Positions 53,931 to 64,000 are shown, numbered from the stretch's first letter. The stretch: 64,000 nt of DNA from Phytophthora quininea (GCA_011947345.1 JAAVTG010000216.1:1-64000), one strand, 5' to 3'. A program made the numbers and translations. Notes: generated by a model not told the origin, from the sequence alone.

Positions 53931-55694
53931 TCACTGGTCTTCTTCGCGATCAAGTCGCTCAGACAGGCCTGTACTTGCAACAGCATCAGCCACGTCCTCA
54001 ACACCCAGCAACTGCCGCAGCATAATGAACTGCTGCGGTCCCAGCGCCTTGGTGAACATGTCAGCCATGTTATCTGCAGTAGGAACGTAGTTCAGCGTCA
54101 GCTCTTTCTGTTCAACGAGCTCAGCGATCTTGTGACTCATCCTCGCGACCCGCTTAACACCGTCGTAATTTCCGACGTTTGTGCAGACCTTTATCGTGCT
54201 CTGATTATCACTGTGCAACTCGGGGATCAACGGCTCCATGCCAATCTCATTGAGCAACTCCTGTGCCCAAAGCAGATCCTCCACACATGTACTGGCCGCA
54301 GCCAGCTCAGACTTACACGTATCATCCGTGACACTGCTTTGCTTACGACTCTTAAAGCCAAAGCTGTAGCCATTCAGCTGGAGCACGTAGCCCGTCACTG
54401 ACCTGCTCGTGTCTGGACAGTTAACGTGATCGGCATCGGAAAATGCCCGCAGCTGTAGCTGTTCCGACGGGATCGCCTCCGACCGGCGGTATACCAACCC
54501 AAACCGTCTCGTACCCCGAAGGTACTGCAATACACGCTTAGCGCTTGCATAGTTTTCTTTCGTGTAAGCTCCAGCATGCCGACTGAGACTTCGCACCGCG
54601 TTAGCGATGTCCGGACGCGTACATGTCACCAAGTACTGCAACTTGCCAACGATCTCCCGATAGGGAATCGATGCATCGTTGACTTTGGCACTGTCACGCT
54701 CCAATGGTTGCATTTTCTCGTTGTGCATCTGAGGTGATCCAACCGCACGCGCCATGCTCATGCCAAAGCGCTCCAGCAGTTGATCAATGTAGGCCGTTTG
54801 GGACAGGCAGAGTATCACACCAGGTTCATAGTGGATCTCCATCGACAACAAATGCCGAACTCGCCCCAAGTCCTTCATGACGAACTTGATCCTCAACGCC
54901 TCGACCACATCGTCGATGTCACTCGATTTCCCCACAACCATCATGTCGTCAACATAAACCGTCACCAGCACAATTCGTCCGTCCACGTACTTCACATACA
55001 GCCCCACGTCATGTGCACAACGTCGAAATCCGATCTCTACCAAGTGCGCATGCAAGGTCTGATACCAGATCCTTGCCGCCTGCTTTAGGCCATAAATGCC
55101 CTTCTTCAGCAAGCACACCCTGCCCGTACCATCATCAAAGCACGCAGGTTGCTCCATGTAGATCACGACTCCACGCAGCCAGCTATTCAGAAAAGCTGTC
55201 TCCACATCGACGTGTCGAGCCTCCAGTGCCAGTATCAACGCGAGTAATAGTACCAAAACCATCGTGACGAATCTGACAACAGGTGAGTATGTATCCCAGT
55301 ACTCAAACCCGTAGCGCTGCTTGAACCCATGAATCACCAGCCTGGCCTTATACCGAACAATGTTTCCGTGCTCGTCGCGTTTTACACACAGCACCCACTT
55401 CGTCGTGAGCACTTTAACAGGTTCACCGCCCGCAGATTTTGGCCGATCGACTAGGATCCAAGTACCATTCTTCAGAAGTGATTCGAACTCAGCCCTCATC
55501 GCAGCTTTCCATTCCTCTCGTTGAGGCGACCGCATCGCTTCCTCCACAGACGCCGGATTTCCATTGAAATGCTCCTCCAGCGACAACACATAGTCACTCA
55601 GTCTAACATTTGTTGTCCGATTCCTCGTCGAACGCCTCACAGGAGTGCCGTCGTCTTGCTGTCCACTATCCAGCTGCCGTTGTCTGCGCGTCAA
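53931..55694 (-). CDS. Copia reverse transcriptase and RNase H
   Basis: The 587-codon frame is unbroken. It shows GTWILVDRPKSAGGEPVKVL, KARLVIHGFKQRYGFEYWDT, the RT palm box VTVYVDDMMVVGKSSD with the catalytic DD, then YLRGTRRFGLVYRR, AFSDADHVNCPDTSRSVTGY (the RNase H start) and SDNQSTIKVCTNVGNY. It ends with NYVPTADNMADMFTKALG and a short acidic tail. This is the reverse-transcribing end of the polyprotein. Confidence 0.95.
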   Translation of the reverse strand: MTRRQRQLDSGQQDDGTPVRRSTRNRTTNVRLSDYVLSLEEHFNGNPASVEEAMRSPQREEWKAAMRAEFESLLKNGTWILVDRPKSAGGEPVKVLTTKWVLCVKRDEHGNIVRYKARLVIHGFKQRYGFEYWDTYSPVVRFVTMVLVLLLALILALEARHVDVETAFLNSWLRGVVIYMEQPACFDDGTGRVCLLKKGIYGLKQAARIWYQTLHAHLVEIGFRRCAHDVGLYVKYVDGRIVLVTVYVDDMMVVGKSSDIDDVVEALRIKFVMKDLGRVRHLLSMEIHYEPGVILCLSQTAYIDQLLERFGMSMARAVGSPQMHNEKMQPLERDSAKVNDASIPYREIVGKLQYLVTCTRPDIANAVRSLSRHAGAYTKENYASAKRVLQYLRGTRRFGLVYRRSEAIPSEQLQLRAFSDADHVNCPDTSRSVTGYVLQLNGYSFGFKSRKQSSVTDDTCKSELAAASTCVEDLLWAQELLNEIGMEPLIPELHSDNQSTIKVCTNVGNYDGVKRVARMSHKIAELVEQKELTLNYVPTADNMADMFTKALGPQQFIMLRQLLGVEDVADAVASTGLSERLDREEDQ

Positions 55695-56943
55695 CCTGCG
55701 ACCCGGCCGTCTCCCTCGACCACGAGCTGGCCTTGGAGGCTGTGCACCCCAACTCCAGTGCCCGCTTCAGGTTCCGATTCACTCTCGGCCTCTGACTCCT
55801 CGTTGCTACTCGACGACGCTGCTCCCCCAAACTAGCGCTGCTATCAGCCACTTCGTCAGCATGGGAGGGCAAATCCTCGCGCACCACTCGTTCAGCTTGG
55901 TCCCGAGTGTTCTCTTCTGCAACATACTCGACGGGCAGAGGTGTGAATGGTATGTGCTTGTAGTTTTCTTGAGTACCCGACAATATCGCATTCACATACT
56001 CACGGCTGACTGTCACATCCTCACGAAAGTTCACATCTCTCGCTTCCACAATTTGCCCAGTCCGTAGATGCAGCAAACGATACCCCGGCGATAAACGCGC
56101 AAACCCCAACAGCAACGCTGGCTTTGCCTTCGAGCTCAGCTTTGTCTTGCGCTTCTCCTTCGGTTGGTGAATGAATCCCACTGAGCCGCATACACGGATC
56201 TTGCCTACGTTCGGCTTCGTGCCCAGCAACTTCTCCGACGGGGTCATGCCGTTAAGCGCTCGAGTCGCGCTCATGTTATCAATGTCCACCACATACTGGA
56301 GTACTTCAGGCCACAGCCTGTTGGGAAGATTGGCCGCATGCATCGCAGCACGCATCTTATTCACTAGTACCCCATTCAACTTCTCCACCAGAGCATTCTC
56401 CTCCGGCGTATATGGGTGTGTCGGCACAAATCGAATTCCACGTGCTTTCAGAAACAGCTTCAGTTCCGTGTTCACGAACTCGCCACCTCCATCACTTGAG
56501 AACGTCCGTACTCGATGCCCTTGCGCTAGCAGCTCAGTCATCAACCTGATCGTGTTCCCATTTGCATCGCTCTTTTTCTTCAGGGGATAACACCACTTGT
56601 ATCGAGAACCTTCGTCTCGAATCAACTGGAAGTAGCGGACGCCACCCAGTCCAGGCAAGTACTTACCCATATCGCATGTGTCGGACATGAGTCGCTCATA
56701 GTTCACCTTGGTCCTCTTTTCAGCAGCGCTCTTCTTATACGACCGCCGCTTCTGCTTTGCCGACATACACGTAAGACACGAGAACTTCTTCTTGAAGAGC
56801 TCCATAGGAATATCCATGCCTGCAACCGTCCCGCTCTCCATCATGTGCTTAATCGCCGCCACATTCAAGTGCCCCAGGCGTTCGTGCCACCTCATCAACG
56901 GGCTCGCATCTGCATTCACCGCCATCATTGCCAACTGCCCCAC
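55666..56943 (-). CDS. Copia integrase
   Basis: The zinc-binding start is WHERLGHLNVAAIKHMME with CLTCMSAKQKRRSY (HHCC). The catalytic core follows: MSDTCDMGKYLPGLGG, FSSDGGGEFVNTELKLF and PYTPEENALVEKLNGVLVNK, with the D-D-E residues present although the first Asp motif reads SDTCDMG. The end has KAKPALLLGFARLSPGYRLL. The frame overlaps the reverse transcriptase frame by about 30 bases, where a frame change must occur. Confidence 0.92.
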   Translation of the reverse strand: MGQLAMMAVNADASPLMRWHERLGHLNVAAIKHMMESGTVAGMDIPMELFKKKFSCLTCMSAKQKRRSYKKSAAEKRTKVNYERLMSDTCDMGKYLPGLGGVRYFQLIRDEGSRYKWCYPLKKKSDANGNTIRLMTELLAQGHRVRTFSSDGGGEFVNTELKLFLKARGIRFVPTHPYTPEENALVEKLNGVLVNKMRAAMHAANLPNRLWPEVLQYVVDIDNMSATRALNGMTPSEKLLGTKPNVGKIRVCGSVGFIHQPKEKRKTKLSSKAKPALLLGFARLSPGYRLLHLRTGQIVEARDVNFREDVTVSREYVNAILSGTQENYKHIPFTPLPVEYVAEENTRDQAERVVREDLPSHADEVADSSASLGEQRRRVATRSQRPRVNRNLKRALELGCTASKASSWSRETAGSQVDAQTTAAG

Positions 56944-56966
56944 TGCTGCATCACTGCCAATGGTCC

Positions 56967-57830
56967 TCAGCCAGTAGTGCTTCCCTCGGCGAAAAACTCC
57001 AACCGCTCACCACCACGGTCCAGGAAAGCCTTTCTCTCCCCTTCCTCCGTGGGATTTGTTGACCAGCGCCATCCACTATCTTCCATCACACCCAGAATCG
57101 GCAGATTGGTCGCTCCATGCGGCGAAAACTCCACGCTTTCCAACTGCACTTGCAAGCTGGGTCGCTTCTCAGGAATTAGCAGCACAGTGCCGGACATCAC
57201 TCCCTTCGTGACTTCACCTGTCCAGACTTTGAATGACGCCCTCGACTTCTTCTTGCTCGTGAACAGGCTTCGGTCGCGACAGACGTGCGTCGTAGTGCCG
57301 GAATCGAGCATCCACTCGCTTAAACTTCCTGCGCACGCACTCTTCTGCACCATCCCGACCATCTCGTCCTCGTCACTGCTGCTATCTCCAATATGTAGCC
57401 ACTCCATGTGCTTGATGACGCCCTGTCCCTTTTCTTTGCCTTCACCTCCATCGTTCTTGGCAGGTGCGGCTTCCTTGGCCTTCTCCGGTTTGCTCTCAGC
57501 CTTCTTTGACTTGCTTTTATAGTGCCAGCAGTCGCGCCGCAGATGCCCCGGCTTCTTACAATAGTAACACTTCCTGATGAAGGGCTTCTTGCCACCCCCT
57601 TTCCGCCAAACGAACCACTGCCCGCGCTTCCACCTGGTCGAGCTCCGCCTCCAGCTCCTGCCCCGCTTGCAGGTCCAGCTCCGCCGGCACCACCCACATG
57701 CATCACAGCACCCTGGGTCCACCAGCCATCTCCACCATCCGATCACGTTCATCCCGCGATCGTAGAGCATTGGTGACCTGTTGAAGTGTCGGCGGGTTTC
57801 CTTGACGAGTAGGCAGATCAAACTGCTCAA
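56967..57830 (-). CDS. Copia nucleocapsid zinc knuckle and protease
   Basis: CYYCKKPGHLRRDCWHYK is a CCHC zinc knuckle. Further on SEWMLDSGTTTHVCRDRSLF holds the aspartic protease motif DSGTTTH. The protease part ends near 57000, followed in the next frame by the integrase. The zinc knuckle packages RNA and the protease processes the polyprotein. Confidence 0.92.
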   Translation of the reverse strand: MSSLICLLVKETRRHFNRSPMLYDRGMNVIGWWRWLVDPGCCDACGWCRRSWTCKRGRSWRRSSTRWKRGQWFVWRKGGGKKPFIRKCYYCKKPGHLRRDCWHYKSKSKKAESKPEKAKEAAPAKNDGGEGKEKGQGVIKHMEWLHIGDSSSDEDEMVGMVQKSACAGSLSEWMLDSGTTTHVCRDRSLFTSKKKSRASFKVWTGEVTKGVMSGTVLLIPEKRPSLQVQLESVEFSPHGATNLPILGVMEDSGWRWSTNPTEEGERKAFLDRGGERLEFFAEGSTTG

Positions 57831-58418
57831 TCAGCTCTCGGTGCGTCATGGCGACACCCATCAGCAGAAGACACGCCATGTCTGCATCCGACACTGCATG
57901 CTCTGCTCCCATGTTCCTCAACTGCTGTCTCAGCTGCGTCATCGTACGAAGGTACTCTTCCATCGACTGATCCGGTCGATGCGTGCATTGATACAACTGC
58001 CGACGCAGCAGCATAGCATACAAGAAATCACGCTGCGTGTGGTCCGCCACCAACGTATCCCACATCTCTCTCGCAGTAGCCATTCCGCAGACCTTCGAGG
58101 CATCATTATTCTTGCACCCACGCAAACCCCGCAGGATATTAGCCCTTGCCACTCGATCCTTCCTGTCAAACAGGGCTTGCTGGTCGTTGTCCGTCGCGTG
58201 GCGCACCTCAGCTCCCGTAACCAAGTCCCACGACTCTCTTTCCCCAGGAACAGTTCCAACTCGTCTTGGTACAATTCAAACGTCCCTTGAAAGAGCGGGG
58301 GCTTCGTGCTACCGCGCACTTGAGGCTGTTGCATCGCCGCAGCCGCCACAGCGGGCGCATTCGCAGCAGCATTTGCGTTTCCACCACCGCCAGAACCAGC
58401 ATTCGCGTTCGCGTTCAT
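57703..58418 (-). CDS. Copia gag
   Basis: From the ATG at 58418 (MNANANAGSGGGGNANAAAN) the frame has PLFQGTFELYQDELELFLG, the start of a Copia gag. The next frame (57703-58224) continues with ATDNDQQALFDRKDRVARAN, AREMWDTLVADHTQRDFLYA and SMEEYLRTMTQLRQQLRNMG, typical of the UBN2/gag domain. A frame change near 58210 is needed. Confidence 0.88.
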
Positions 58419-58470
58419 GTCTTCAACACTTGCTTAACTTGACTTGCACACTCGACTCGCACGTAGATTT

Positions 58471-58482
58471 GGGCTCATAACC
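58471..58482 (-). promoter_or_regulatory. Copia primer-binding site (half tRNA-iMet type)
   Basis: The minus strand directly after the 5' LTR reads GGTTATGAGCCC. This is complementary to GGGCTCATAACC, the anticodon arm (CAT) of initiator tRNA-Met, as used by Drosophila copia and many Ty1/Copia elements primed by a half tRNA. Confidence 0.75.
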
Positions 58483-58757
58483 TAGCAGCTTTGCGCTGCG
58501 AGAGAGTGGCAAACAGGAAAGTAGAAGACTTGCGCAGTTGGAGGTAAAACTCAAAGGTAAGATTCCCACGGCTTAACCGCGCCTTACTACATGTACACGT
58601 GCCGAGCACGAGGAGGAAGCTCTCAGCCTAAACCCCTTTGACCACACAAGCCATCCATCCATCTTGTGAGCCTATTCCCAGCTATACTAGGACACGACCA
58701 TGGCATGAGTGACCACCGAGAGAGGTAGAGCGACATCTCCAGTCGGCAACTCTCATA
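58483..58757 (-). repeat. 5' LTR of Ty1/Copia element (right end on plus strand)
   Basis: 275 bp, plus-strand TAGCAGCTTTGCG to GGCAACTCTCATA, followed outside by AATCG (58758-58762), the target duplication. Confidence 0.93.
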
Positions 58758-58762
58758 AATCG

Positions 58763-59590
58763 TATCAATCGGATCTCATTACCGAGCAGGAAACTCTCAA
58801 GTACAGAGAGAAGTTTACGTCAGTCAATAGAAAGAGTTTTTGGCTCTCGAGTGTGCGCTTGCCGAGACTTTCTCCAGTGAGTAGCAACCACAACGTGCTG
58901 AGAAGCATCCCATGAAGTGTGTTTGAGGTGGCAAAAGGATTGTGTGTATTGCTGAGTGTCCTTGTGCAAGTAGAGGGAAAAACTTGCTCGCTGTCAAACC
59001 CTCTCTACAACTACTGATCTGTTCCACATTTGCAGCGAGAACCTTGAGATTTCCGACCTTCGAGTCACTTCCTCTCGTGTTGACCACTGCAGCAGTACGG
59101 CGTGCAGGCCATCCGTGCATCGCTCCCCGTGGTTCTTCAGACTTCCAGAAGAAAGATGCTCTTTTTAGTCTCCACTCGTCACAAGTCTCACTCAGACGTC
59201 ACACCTTCCGTTTTCCATCGTGCGCTTCAACCGCGAGTGATTTCAACGTCGGCGACGACGCAACGCCCACCAACGCTCTTAAATGGTTCCAAATGCTCTG
59301 GAGATAAGAGCTTGTTGACCACGGAAGTGATTCGCTCGAGCACAATAAGCGAGATGGCTTTCCGGATGCTGGTGAGGGTAACAATTGGTCATAGACTTGA
59401 GCTTTAGGATTCCCCCTTTGGGTTTATTCGGCTTGGGCAGACACAGCAGTATGCCTTCGCCAAGCTCCAGAGGTTCGGCGGCGTATCTGAGCAACGGAAG
59501 CCGATGGTCGTTGCAGACGGTAATATATTCACGTCGTTTGAATTTAGAACTAGCGTGAGTTAAGTAGACGGGAGGGAGTTCTTTATTCAC
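58763..59590 (-). mobile_element. LINE-type reverse transcriptase relic, upstream part
   Basis: The minus strand gives RLPLLRYAAEPLELGEGILL and CLPKPNKPKG, the early LINE reverse transcriptase motif (L-P-K-P-x-K-P-x-G). Degenerate pieces follow in several frames, ending with KLLSVLESFLLGNEIR next to the Copia element. In LINEs this helix is followed by the T-L-x-x-x-F-x-S-N-x-G-T-P motif, which appears on the other side of the Copia element. Many stops are present, so it is an old dead copy. Confidence 0.6.
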
Positions 59591-59624
59591 ACTAGTTGTA
59601 CATATAGAACTAGTGTGGATAAAG
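59581..59624. repeat. 17-bp inverted repeat
   Basis: CTTTATTCACACTAGTT and AACTAGTGTGGATAAAG are separated by 10 bases, with one mismatch. A related direct copy (gaactagcgtgagttaagtagacgggagg region) lies just upstream at about 59547-59576. Confidence 0.8.
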
Positions 59625-59685
59625 CAGACGGGAGGCGTCTGCTTTTCGTCTTGGTGTTTGTAAAAGCGTTCATAATGGGAGGGAG

Positions 59686-59731
59686 TTGTAGATTTAGTAT
59701 TTACCGCGTTGTAGATTTAGTATTTACCGCG
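59686..59731. repeat. 23-bp tandem repeat, two copies
   Basis: The unit TTGTAGATTTAGTATTTACC(GCG) occurs twice without change, followed by the first eight bases of a third. It ends 46 bases before the USP47-like start codon and so may lie in its promoter. Confidence 0.9.
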
Positions 59732-59777
59732 TTGTAGATCCTTTTCCTCCTCCCCAGGCAGCAGAAGAGCTGGAGAA

Positions 59778-62700
59778 ATGGACTCCTGGAGCGACGACGA
59801 CGACGAGCTGTCGGCGTCTCGGCAGCAGCACCGCGCGCAGGTGGCCGACGTGCTGACGCAGCTTCCCAAGACGAGCGAGGACGGCGACGCCGAGACGTCT
59901 CCCAGCGTGCAGTCCACGGCGCTGACCACGTACTCGTCGTCGGGCATCGAAGGCCTGTACGACTCTCCAGGCTACACGAGCAACGGCGGCAGCAGCTACG
60001 GCAGCTCCGGCGGCTTCACGCGCGTCCGCAGCGCCTTCACGGGGCTGTCCAATCAGGGCGCGACCTGCTACATGAACAGCCTGCTACAGAGCATGTTCAT
60101 GACGCCCGAGTTCCGCCAGGGCCTGTACCGCTGGACCTGCCACAGCGCCATCAAAAAGACCATTAAAAATGTTAACACTACTACAGATAGTGCAGAAGAA
60201 GCGCAAGACAGTGAAGAGGAGGAGGAGGAAGAAGAAGAAGAGGCAGAGGAAGACAACATCCCTCTGCAGCTGCAGAAACTCTTTGCCAAGCTGCAGTTGA
60301 CCACGCAGGACTCCATCAGCACCAAAGCACTGACCAAGAGCTTCGGCTGGACTGGAGCCGACGTGTTCCAGCAACACGACGTGCAGGAGCTGTGTAGAGT
60401 GCTGCTGGATGCCTTGGAGAGGTCGTTCAAAGGAACGGTCAATGAGAACCTGGTGAACGACCTCTACCAGGGAGCCCTGAAGGACTATGTGCAGTGCTGC
60501 GACTGCGGGTACGAGAGCTCGAGGATCGACAACTTCTTGGACTTGTCACTAGTTATTCGACCGTTCGGCTCGTCCGAGATGATGAAGACGGTGGAGGAAG
60601 CCATCGAACTCTTTTACGGCCTGAAGTGCTGAATAACGAGAACCAGTGGATGTGCGACCAATGCAAGGTGAAGAGAGACGCGATCAAAGGACTCAAGTTC
60701 TCCAAATTGCCCTACATTTTGATGCTGCAGCTGAAAAGGTTTGACTTTGACTACGCGACGATGAACAGGATCAAACTGCACAACGAGGTGACGTTCCCCA
60801 AGTATTTGGACATGAACTCGTACGTGAGCGACGAGAAAGGAGGAGTGCGGGGTAAAGTTGCGCGGAAAATGTCTTTAGAGCGCCACGTGCTGGAAGGCAG
60901 GAACCATCACGCATCTGTGTCGGAAGAGGCGACTGCAAAGTTCTCGTCGTCGCCTCCACCGACGCCAGGTTTGGATGCTTTGGGCGAACGGATGCGACGC
61001 TTGTCGTCTATGGACGAATCCCAACCGATGACTTTTGTGGACGACGATGACGACAATGTGGACGATGAGGAGGAGGCCGAAACGGATGAGAGTACAGTGT
61101 TTGATACGTGGAGCCCTATGTTTGACCCGGATGTGATGATAAAGCGGTCGGGACCACTCGTCTATGAGCTTTACTCGGTGCTAATCCACTCTGGCAGCGC
61201 ACTCGGTGGCCACTACTACGCCTACATTAAGTCATTAGAGAGTGGCAAGTGGTATAACTTCAACGACTCGAGTGTTAGTGAGATATCCAACTCGGAATTA
61301 AAGACGGCGTTCGGCGGGGCAACTGGTTCTGGATACAGCATGCGCTACAGCACATGTGCCTACATGCTCATGTACCGACTTGTGTCTCCAGAGAAGAACG
61401 TGAACGCTATAGCGCCTGAAAGCATCCCCCAATACTTAAAAGATAAGATCCGAGCGGATGAAGAGAAGATCCGTAGACTTGAACAGGAACGTATAGAGAT
61501 GGCCAAGAAGATGCAGTTGAAATTCTTCATGAAAGGCAACAAGCCAAAGAGTTTGGAAAAGACAATCTACGTGTACAAGACCGCGACGATCCGCGAAGCG
61601 CTGGAAGTGGCTTGCAAAGAGTTTGCCAAGGAAAGCGACGTGGTGGTTCCGTCGATAGAGAACGTGCGTCTGCGTGGATACAACGACTATAACTCGTTGC
61701 TTTCGGACACGTACGACGGTAATGAGGATCTGCCTTTATCATCTCTGGCCATTTACGCAGGCCAGCAGATGTTCCTTGAAGTGAAGAGCGACGAGGAAGA
61801 ATGGGAGGACCACGATCCGATGAAGTTGCAGTTGTTTGTCCGCCGCTTCGTGGACCCTGACGCTGCCGAGCTAAGCGATGCCTCCCGTGGCTCACTGATG
61901 GCAAGATGCATTCAGATAGACGACGAAGCAAACATCGCAACACTCTCGGCTCTCGTTGCCAAGAAGTTTTCTGTCCCATCGGACCAGCGGATTCGTTTCA
62001 TTAAGAAAAGCGCGACCACGTACAGCATATCTGCCGCTAAAATCCTGAATGCCAACAACGACGAGCGGACGATGAACTTGCGACTGAAGATGGATCTGCA
62101 CTTAGTGAATGGAACGGAGCTGTACTTCGAAGAAACACCAGACCTCACTCGATCGTCGCCGGCCTTGACGCACTTCGAACGCGAGGCTAACATGATTACA
62201 GTTAACTTCAAATACCTGACGAGCCCTGCAGAGCCCATTCGTATCGATCGCCGCGAAACAATTCGCACGCTAAAAGAGCGCATCAGTGCGAAGATCGGAC
62301 TGTCTGCGAGCCAATTCAAGCTGCTGCGAGGCATCAACAGTGCTGGCGTCGAGATCAAGGCGATTGACAGCACTCTGTCTAAACTGTCAATTGGATCCAA
62401 CCACACTGTCTTTGCGTTGGAGGGCGTGCCCTTAAACACTGGCGAGTACAACTTCCGACTAGTGTGGTACAATCCCAGCAAAGCGACTCCACTCGATTCC
62501 GAGTCGGCGCCCAGCAACAATGACGACGACAACCAGGAGCAGCAACCAGCCATCTCAAACGGGTCTTCCGATGAGGCCACAGACTTGTTTGACATTGACG
62601 AAGTTCTGATCTCGACAGGTAAAGACGACTCGGTACTGACTTTTGTGAGCCACATTGTGATCAGCGAGGAGATGGCAGTGGAAAAGATTCGCCGAAAGGT

Positions 62701-63600
62701 ATGGGACGAGCTCGTGAAGAAGAACTGGGTGAAGGCTGACGATGCAAACTTGACGCCGTCACACATTCGCTTGCGAGACTTGCGTCAAAACACTATGACG
62801 ACGGTCTTGGTGGACGGTCAAAAGCTGGTGGACGCCTCCAAGCTGGCCGTCTATGAAGGACGAAGCATCGTGGCGGAACTCCTGTCTGAACCAGAAACCG
62901 CCGCAGCTGACCACCGCATTGTTGAGTTTGCATATGTGAACCGTAGAGCTTGGCGCTTCGTTAAGAATATGCGGCGGGAGGTTCTCATTTCCCCGCTGAA
63001 GAGAGAGACCATCCAGATACTTACTTGGCTCTTGCTGCGAGCGCTGCACTCGCCATCCCAGCAGAGCGCCTTCAATTCGCAAGGATCCCGTATCATCGTG
63101 ACTCTATCGACATCCTTGAAGTGATTCGGTACGAGTTTCAATCTGCATCAGCGTTTGCCAACCAGGAGACCGAGTATCAAGAGCTCTTCTTGGTCATCGA
63201 TGCCGACGTGGAGCTCAACTACATGAGCAACCACGAACACCAGCTGATCCAGAACTTCCTAGCGAAGAAGAGCGAGGAGAAGACGCGCGCACTACGTGCC
63301 AAATACTCGTCGTCCTCCTACAACAACTCGAGCACATACCAGTACCAGAAGCCTAAGGAGGCTGCGCTAGTGATCCGCACTAGGTCAAGAGTAAGCGACA
63401 GAGAGCACAAAGGAGGCAGTATCGGCAGCAGCAACGGCAAAAACTCGAACGGCGTAAGGATCCGCTCTCCAGCCCGTCGGTCTGGAAAGTCCGCAGCGCA
63501 CCACCACGCCTCCTCCGATACCGATGACGAGGAGGACAACGATTACATGAACGACAAACCCGAAGCAGGGGACATGGACCTCTTCGCGGACCTGTCATAA
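59778..63600 (+). CDS. USP47-like: Ubiquitin-specific protease, USP47-like
   Basis: An acidic start (MDSWSDDDDELS) leads to the Cys box GLSNQGATCYMNSLLQSMFM (Cys 97). Then come an acidic insert, KSFGWTGADVFQQHDVQELC, LVNDLYQGALKDYVQCCDCG with zinc-type CxxC pairs, MLQLKRFDFDYATMNRIKLH and the His box SALGGHYYAYIKSLESGKWY (about residue 478). QQHDVQELCR and the RFDFDY stretch match USP47 closely. A long C-terminal part with ubiquitin-like modules (FFMKGNKPKSLEKTIYVYKT) follows, ending in a Ser-rich acidic tail. The enzyme removes ubiquitin from target proteins. The frame breaks twice: at 60623 (GG seems shortened to G before EVLNNENQWMCDQC) and in the GAGAGAGA run near 63005. Both fit run errors. 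The start is the first ATG of the open frame. Confidence 0.9.
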
Positions 63601-64000
63601 GTGCAAGCTTAGTTGAGTAGTAGCTGCGCTACGACAAAAGAAATGAAAGTGAATCAAAAGAAGGGCAAGTGGAGACTGTGTTAACATAATCGTGGACAAC
63701 CGTTGTGAACGAAATACAAGTCTTCACTAGGCCAATGACACTGTCCGTAGCGAGGTGATCAATTCCAAGCGCCATGCATCTCGCGCGAGAGCGCGAGTCG
63801 ATTGTTAGAGTCGTCCTCGTACTATCAAGTGAGAACTTTCAGCCATGCCATAATCGCCAAAACATTTATCAGCTTCCATCCGCTGGAACACTTGCAAACA
63901 GTCTTCTCGACGTCAGAGAAATTGGTAGCAACTGACAAGGATCTTCATACTCATAACTGAAAATGCACTGCAGGCCTATTGGGCAGTCAGTTTGAAAAAC
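63601..64000. other. Downstream of USP47-like gene, nothing recognised
   Basis: The 400 bases to the window end hold no convincing open frame, repeat or RNA gene. Confidence 0.4.

Larger units (their letters stand above)
53639..58757 (-). mobile_element. Full-length Ty1/Copia retrotransposon, very recent
   Basis: The 5,119-bp element lies on the minus strand, with 275-bp LTRs that look identical and a 5-bp target duplication AATCG at 53634-53638 and 58758-58762. The order gag, protease, integrase, reverse transcriptase, RNase H defines Ty1/Copia. The primer-binding site (58471-58482) matches the anticodon arm of initiator tRNA-Met. Four overlapping frames carry the polyprotein; their breaks could be run errors. 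Identical LTRs imply insertion too recent for mutations to build up. It sits within a LINE reverse transcriptase relic. Confidence 0.95.

Noticed and set aside
1..64000. tRNA or rRNA genes
   Set aside because: I saw no convincing cloverleaf with A and B boxes and no rRNA-like sequence. The only tRNA-like string is the Copia primer site.

Overview
The window is oomycete nuclear DNA, most likely Phytophthora or a close relative in the Peronosporales. Evidence for this: a crinkler (CRN) effector relic with the HVLVVxP junction motif, a six-cysteine elicitin-like gene, promoters carrying the oomycete Inr motif (TCATTATCCAAT), many short introns (56-108 nt) and oomycete-type transposons. No species can be named from sequence alone.

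Layout. 1-22.3 kb is a fairly dense gene region: a BRCT-domain protein (cut by the window edge), a broken CRN gene, an acidic unknown, a TPR protein, remains of a DUF3160 gene with an internal inversion, a five-exon twin-CX9C protein, a long unrecognised helical protein, a PDK/BCKDK-family mitochondrial kinase, an ankyrin protein, a sphingomyelin-synthase-like enzyme, an HSF-type protein, a second DUF3160 relic and an RCHY1/PIRH2-like E3 ligase. 22.9-31.4 kb is a sodium/solute symporter gene split in two. The 7 kb between its halves holds a Fanzor (eukaryotic TnpB) nuclease gene, a cluster of GNA-loop hairpins, and a Mutator-like (MULE) transposase with a SWIM finger. 31.5-44.4 kb is genic again: a CBM9-like secreted protein and a PQBP1-like WW protein diverging from a perfect palindrome, a TORTIFOLIA1/SPIRAL2-like microtubule protein, a nitroreductase, an elicitin-like protein, and five tandem FSH1-family serine hydrolases. 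44.8-51.6 kb is a multi-pass membrane protein gene split by a complete Ty3/Gypsy chromovirus. 53.6-58.8 kb is a complete Ty1/Copia element with identical-looking LTRs and a 5-bp target duplication, inserted into a LINE reverse transcriptase relic. 59.8-63.6 kb is a USP47-like deubiquitinase.

Quality caveat. Many otherwise well conserved genes carry exactly one frame break at a homopolymer that looks one base too short (A-, T-, C- and G-runs; sites are listed in the findings). This suggests base-run errors in the assembly, so a frameshift alone is weak evidence of a pseudogene here. I use 'pseudogene' where there is more, such as several breaks, rearrangement or large missing parts. The Fanzor gene is notable because two of its frame breaks are of the run-error type, so the nuclease may be intact.

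The most interesting region is 23.7-30.9 kb: a Fanzor whose RuvC-II glutamate is relocated, next to an array of C-GNA-G hairpins including three tandem covarying units, followed by a MULE transposase, all inside a disrupted transporter gene.
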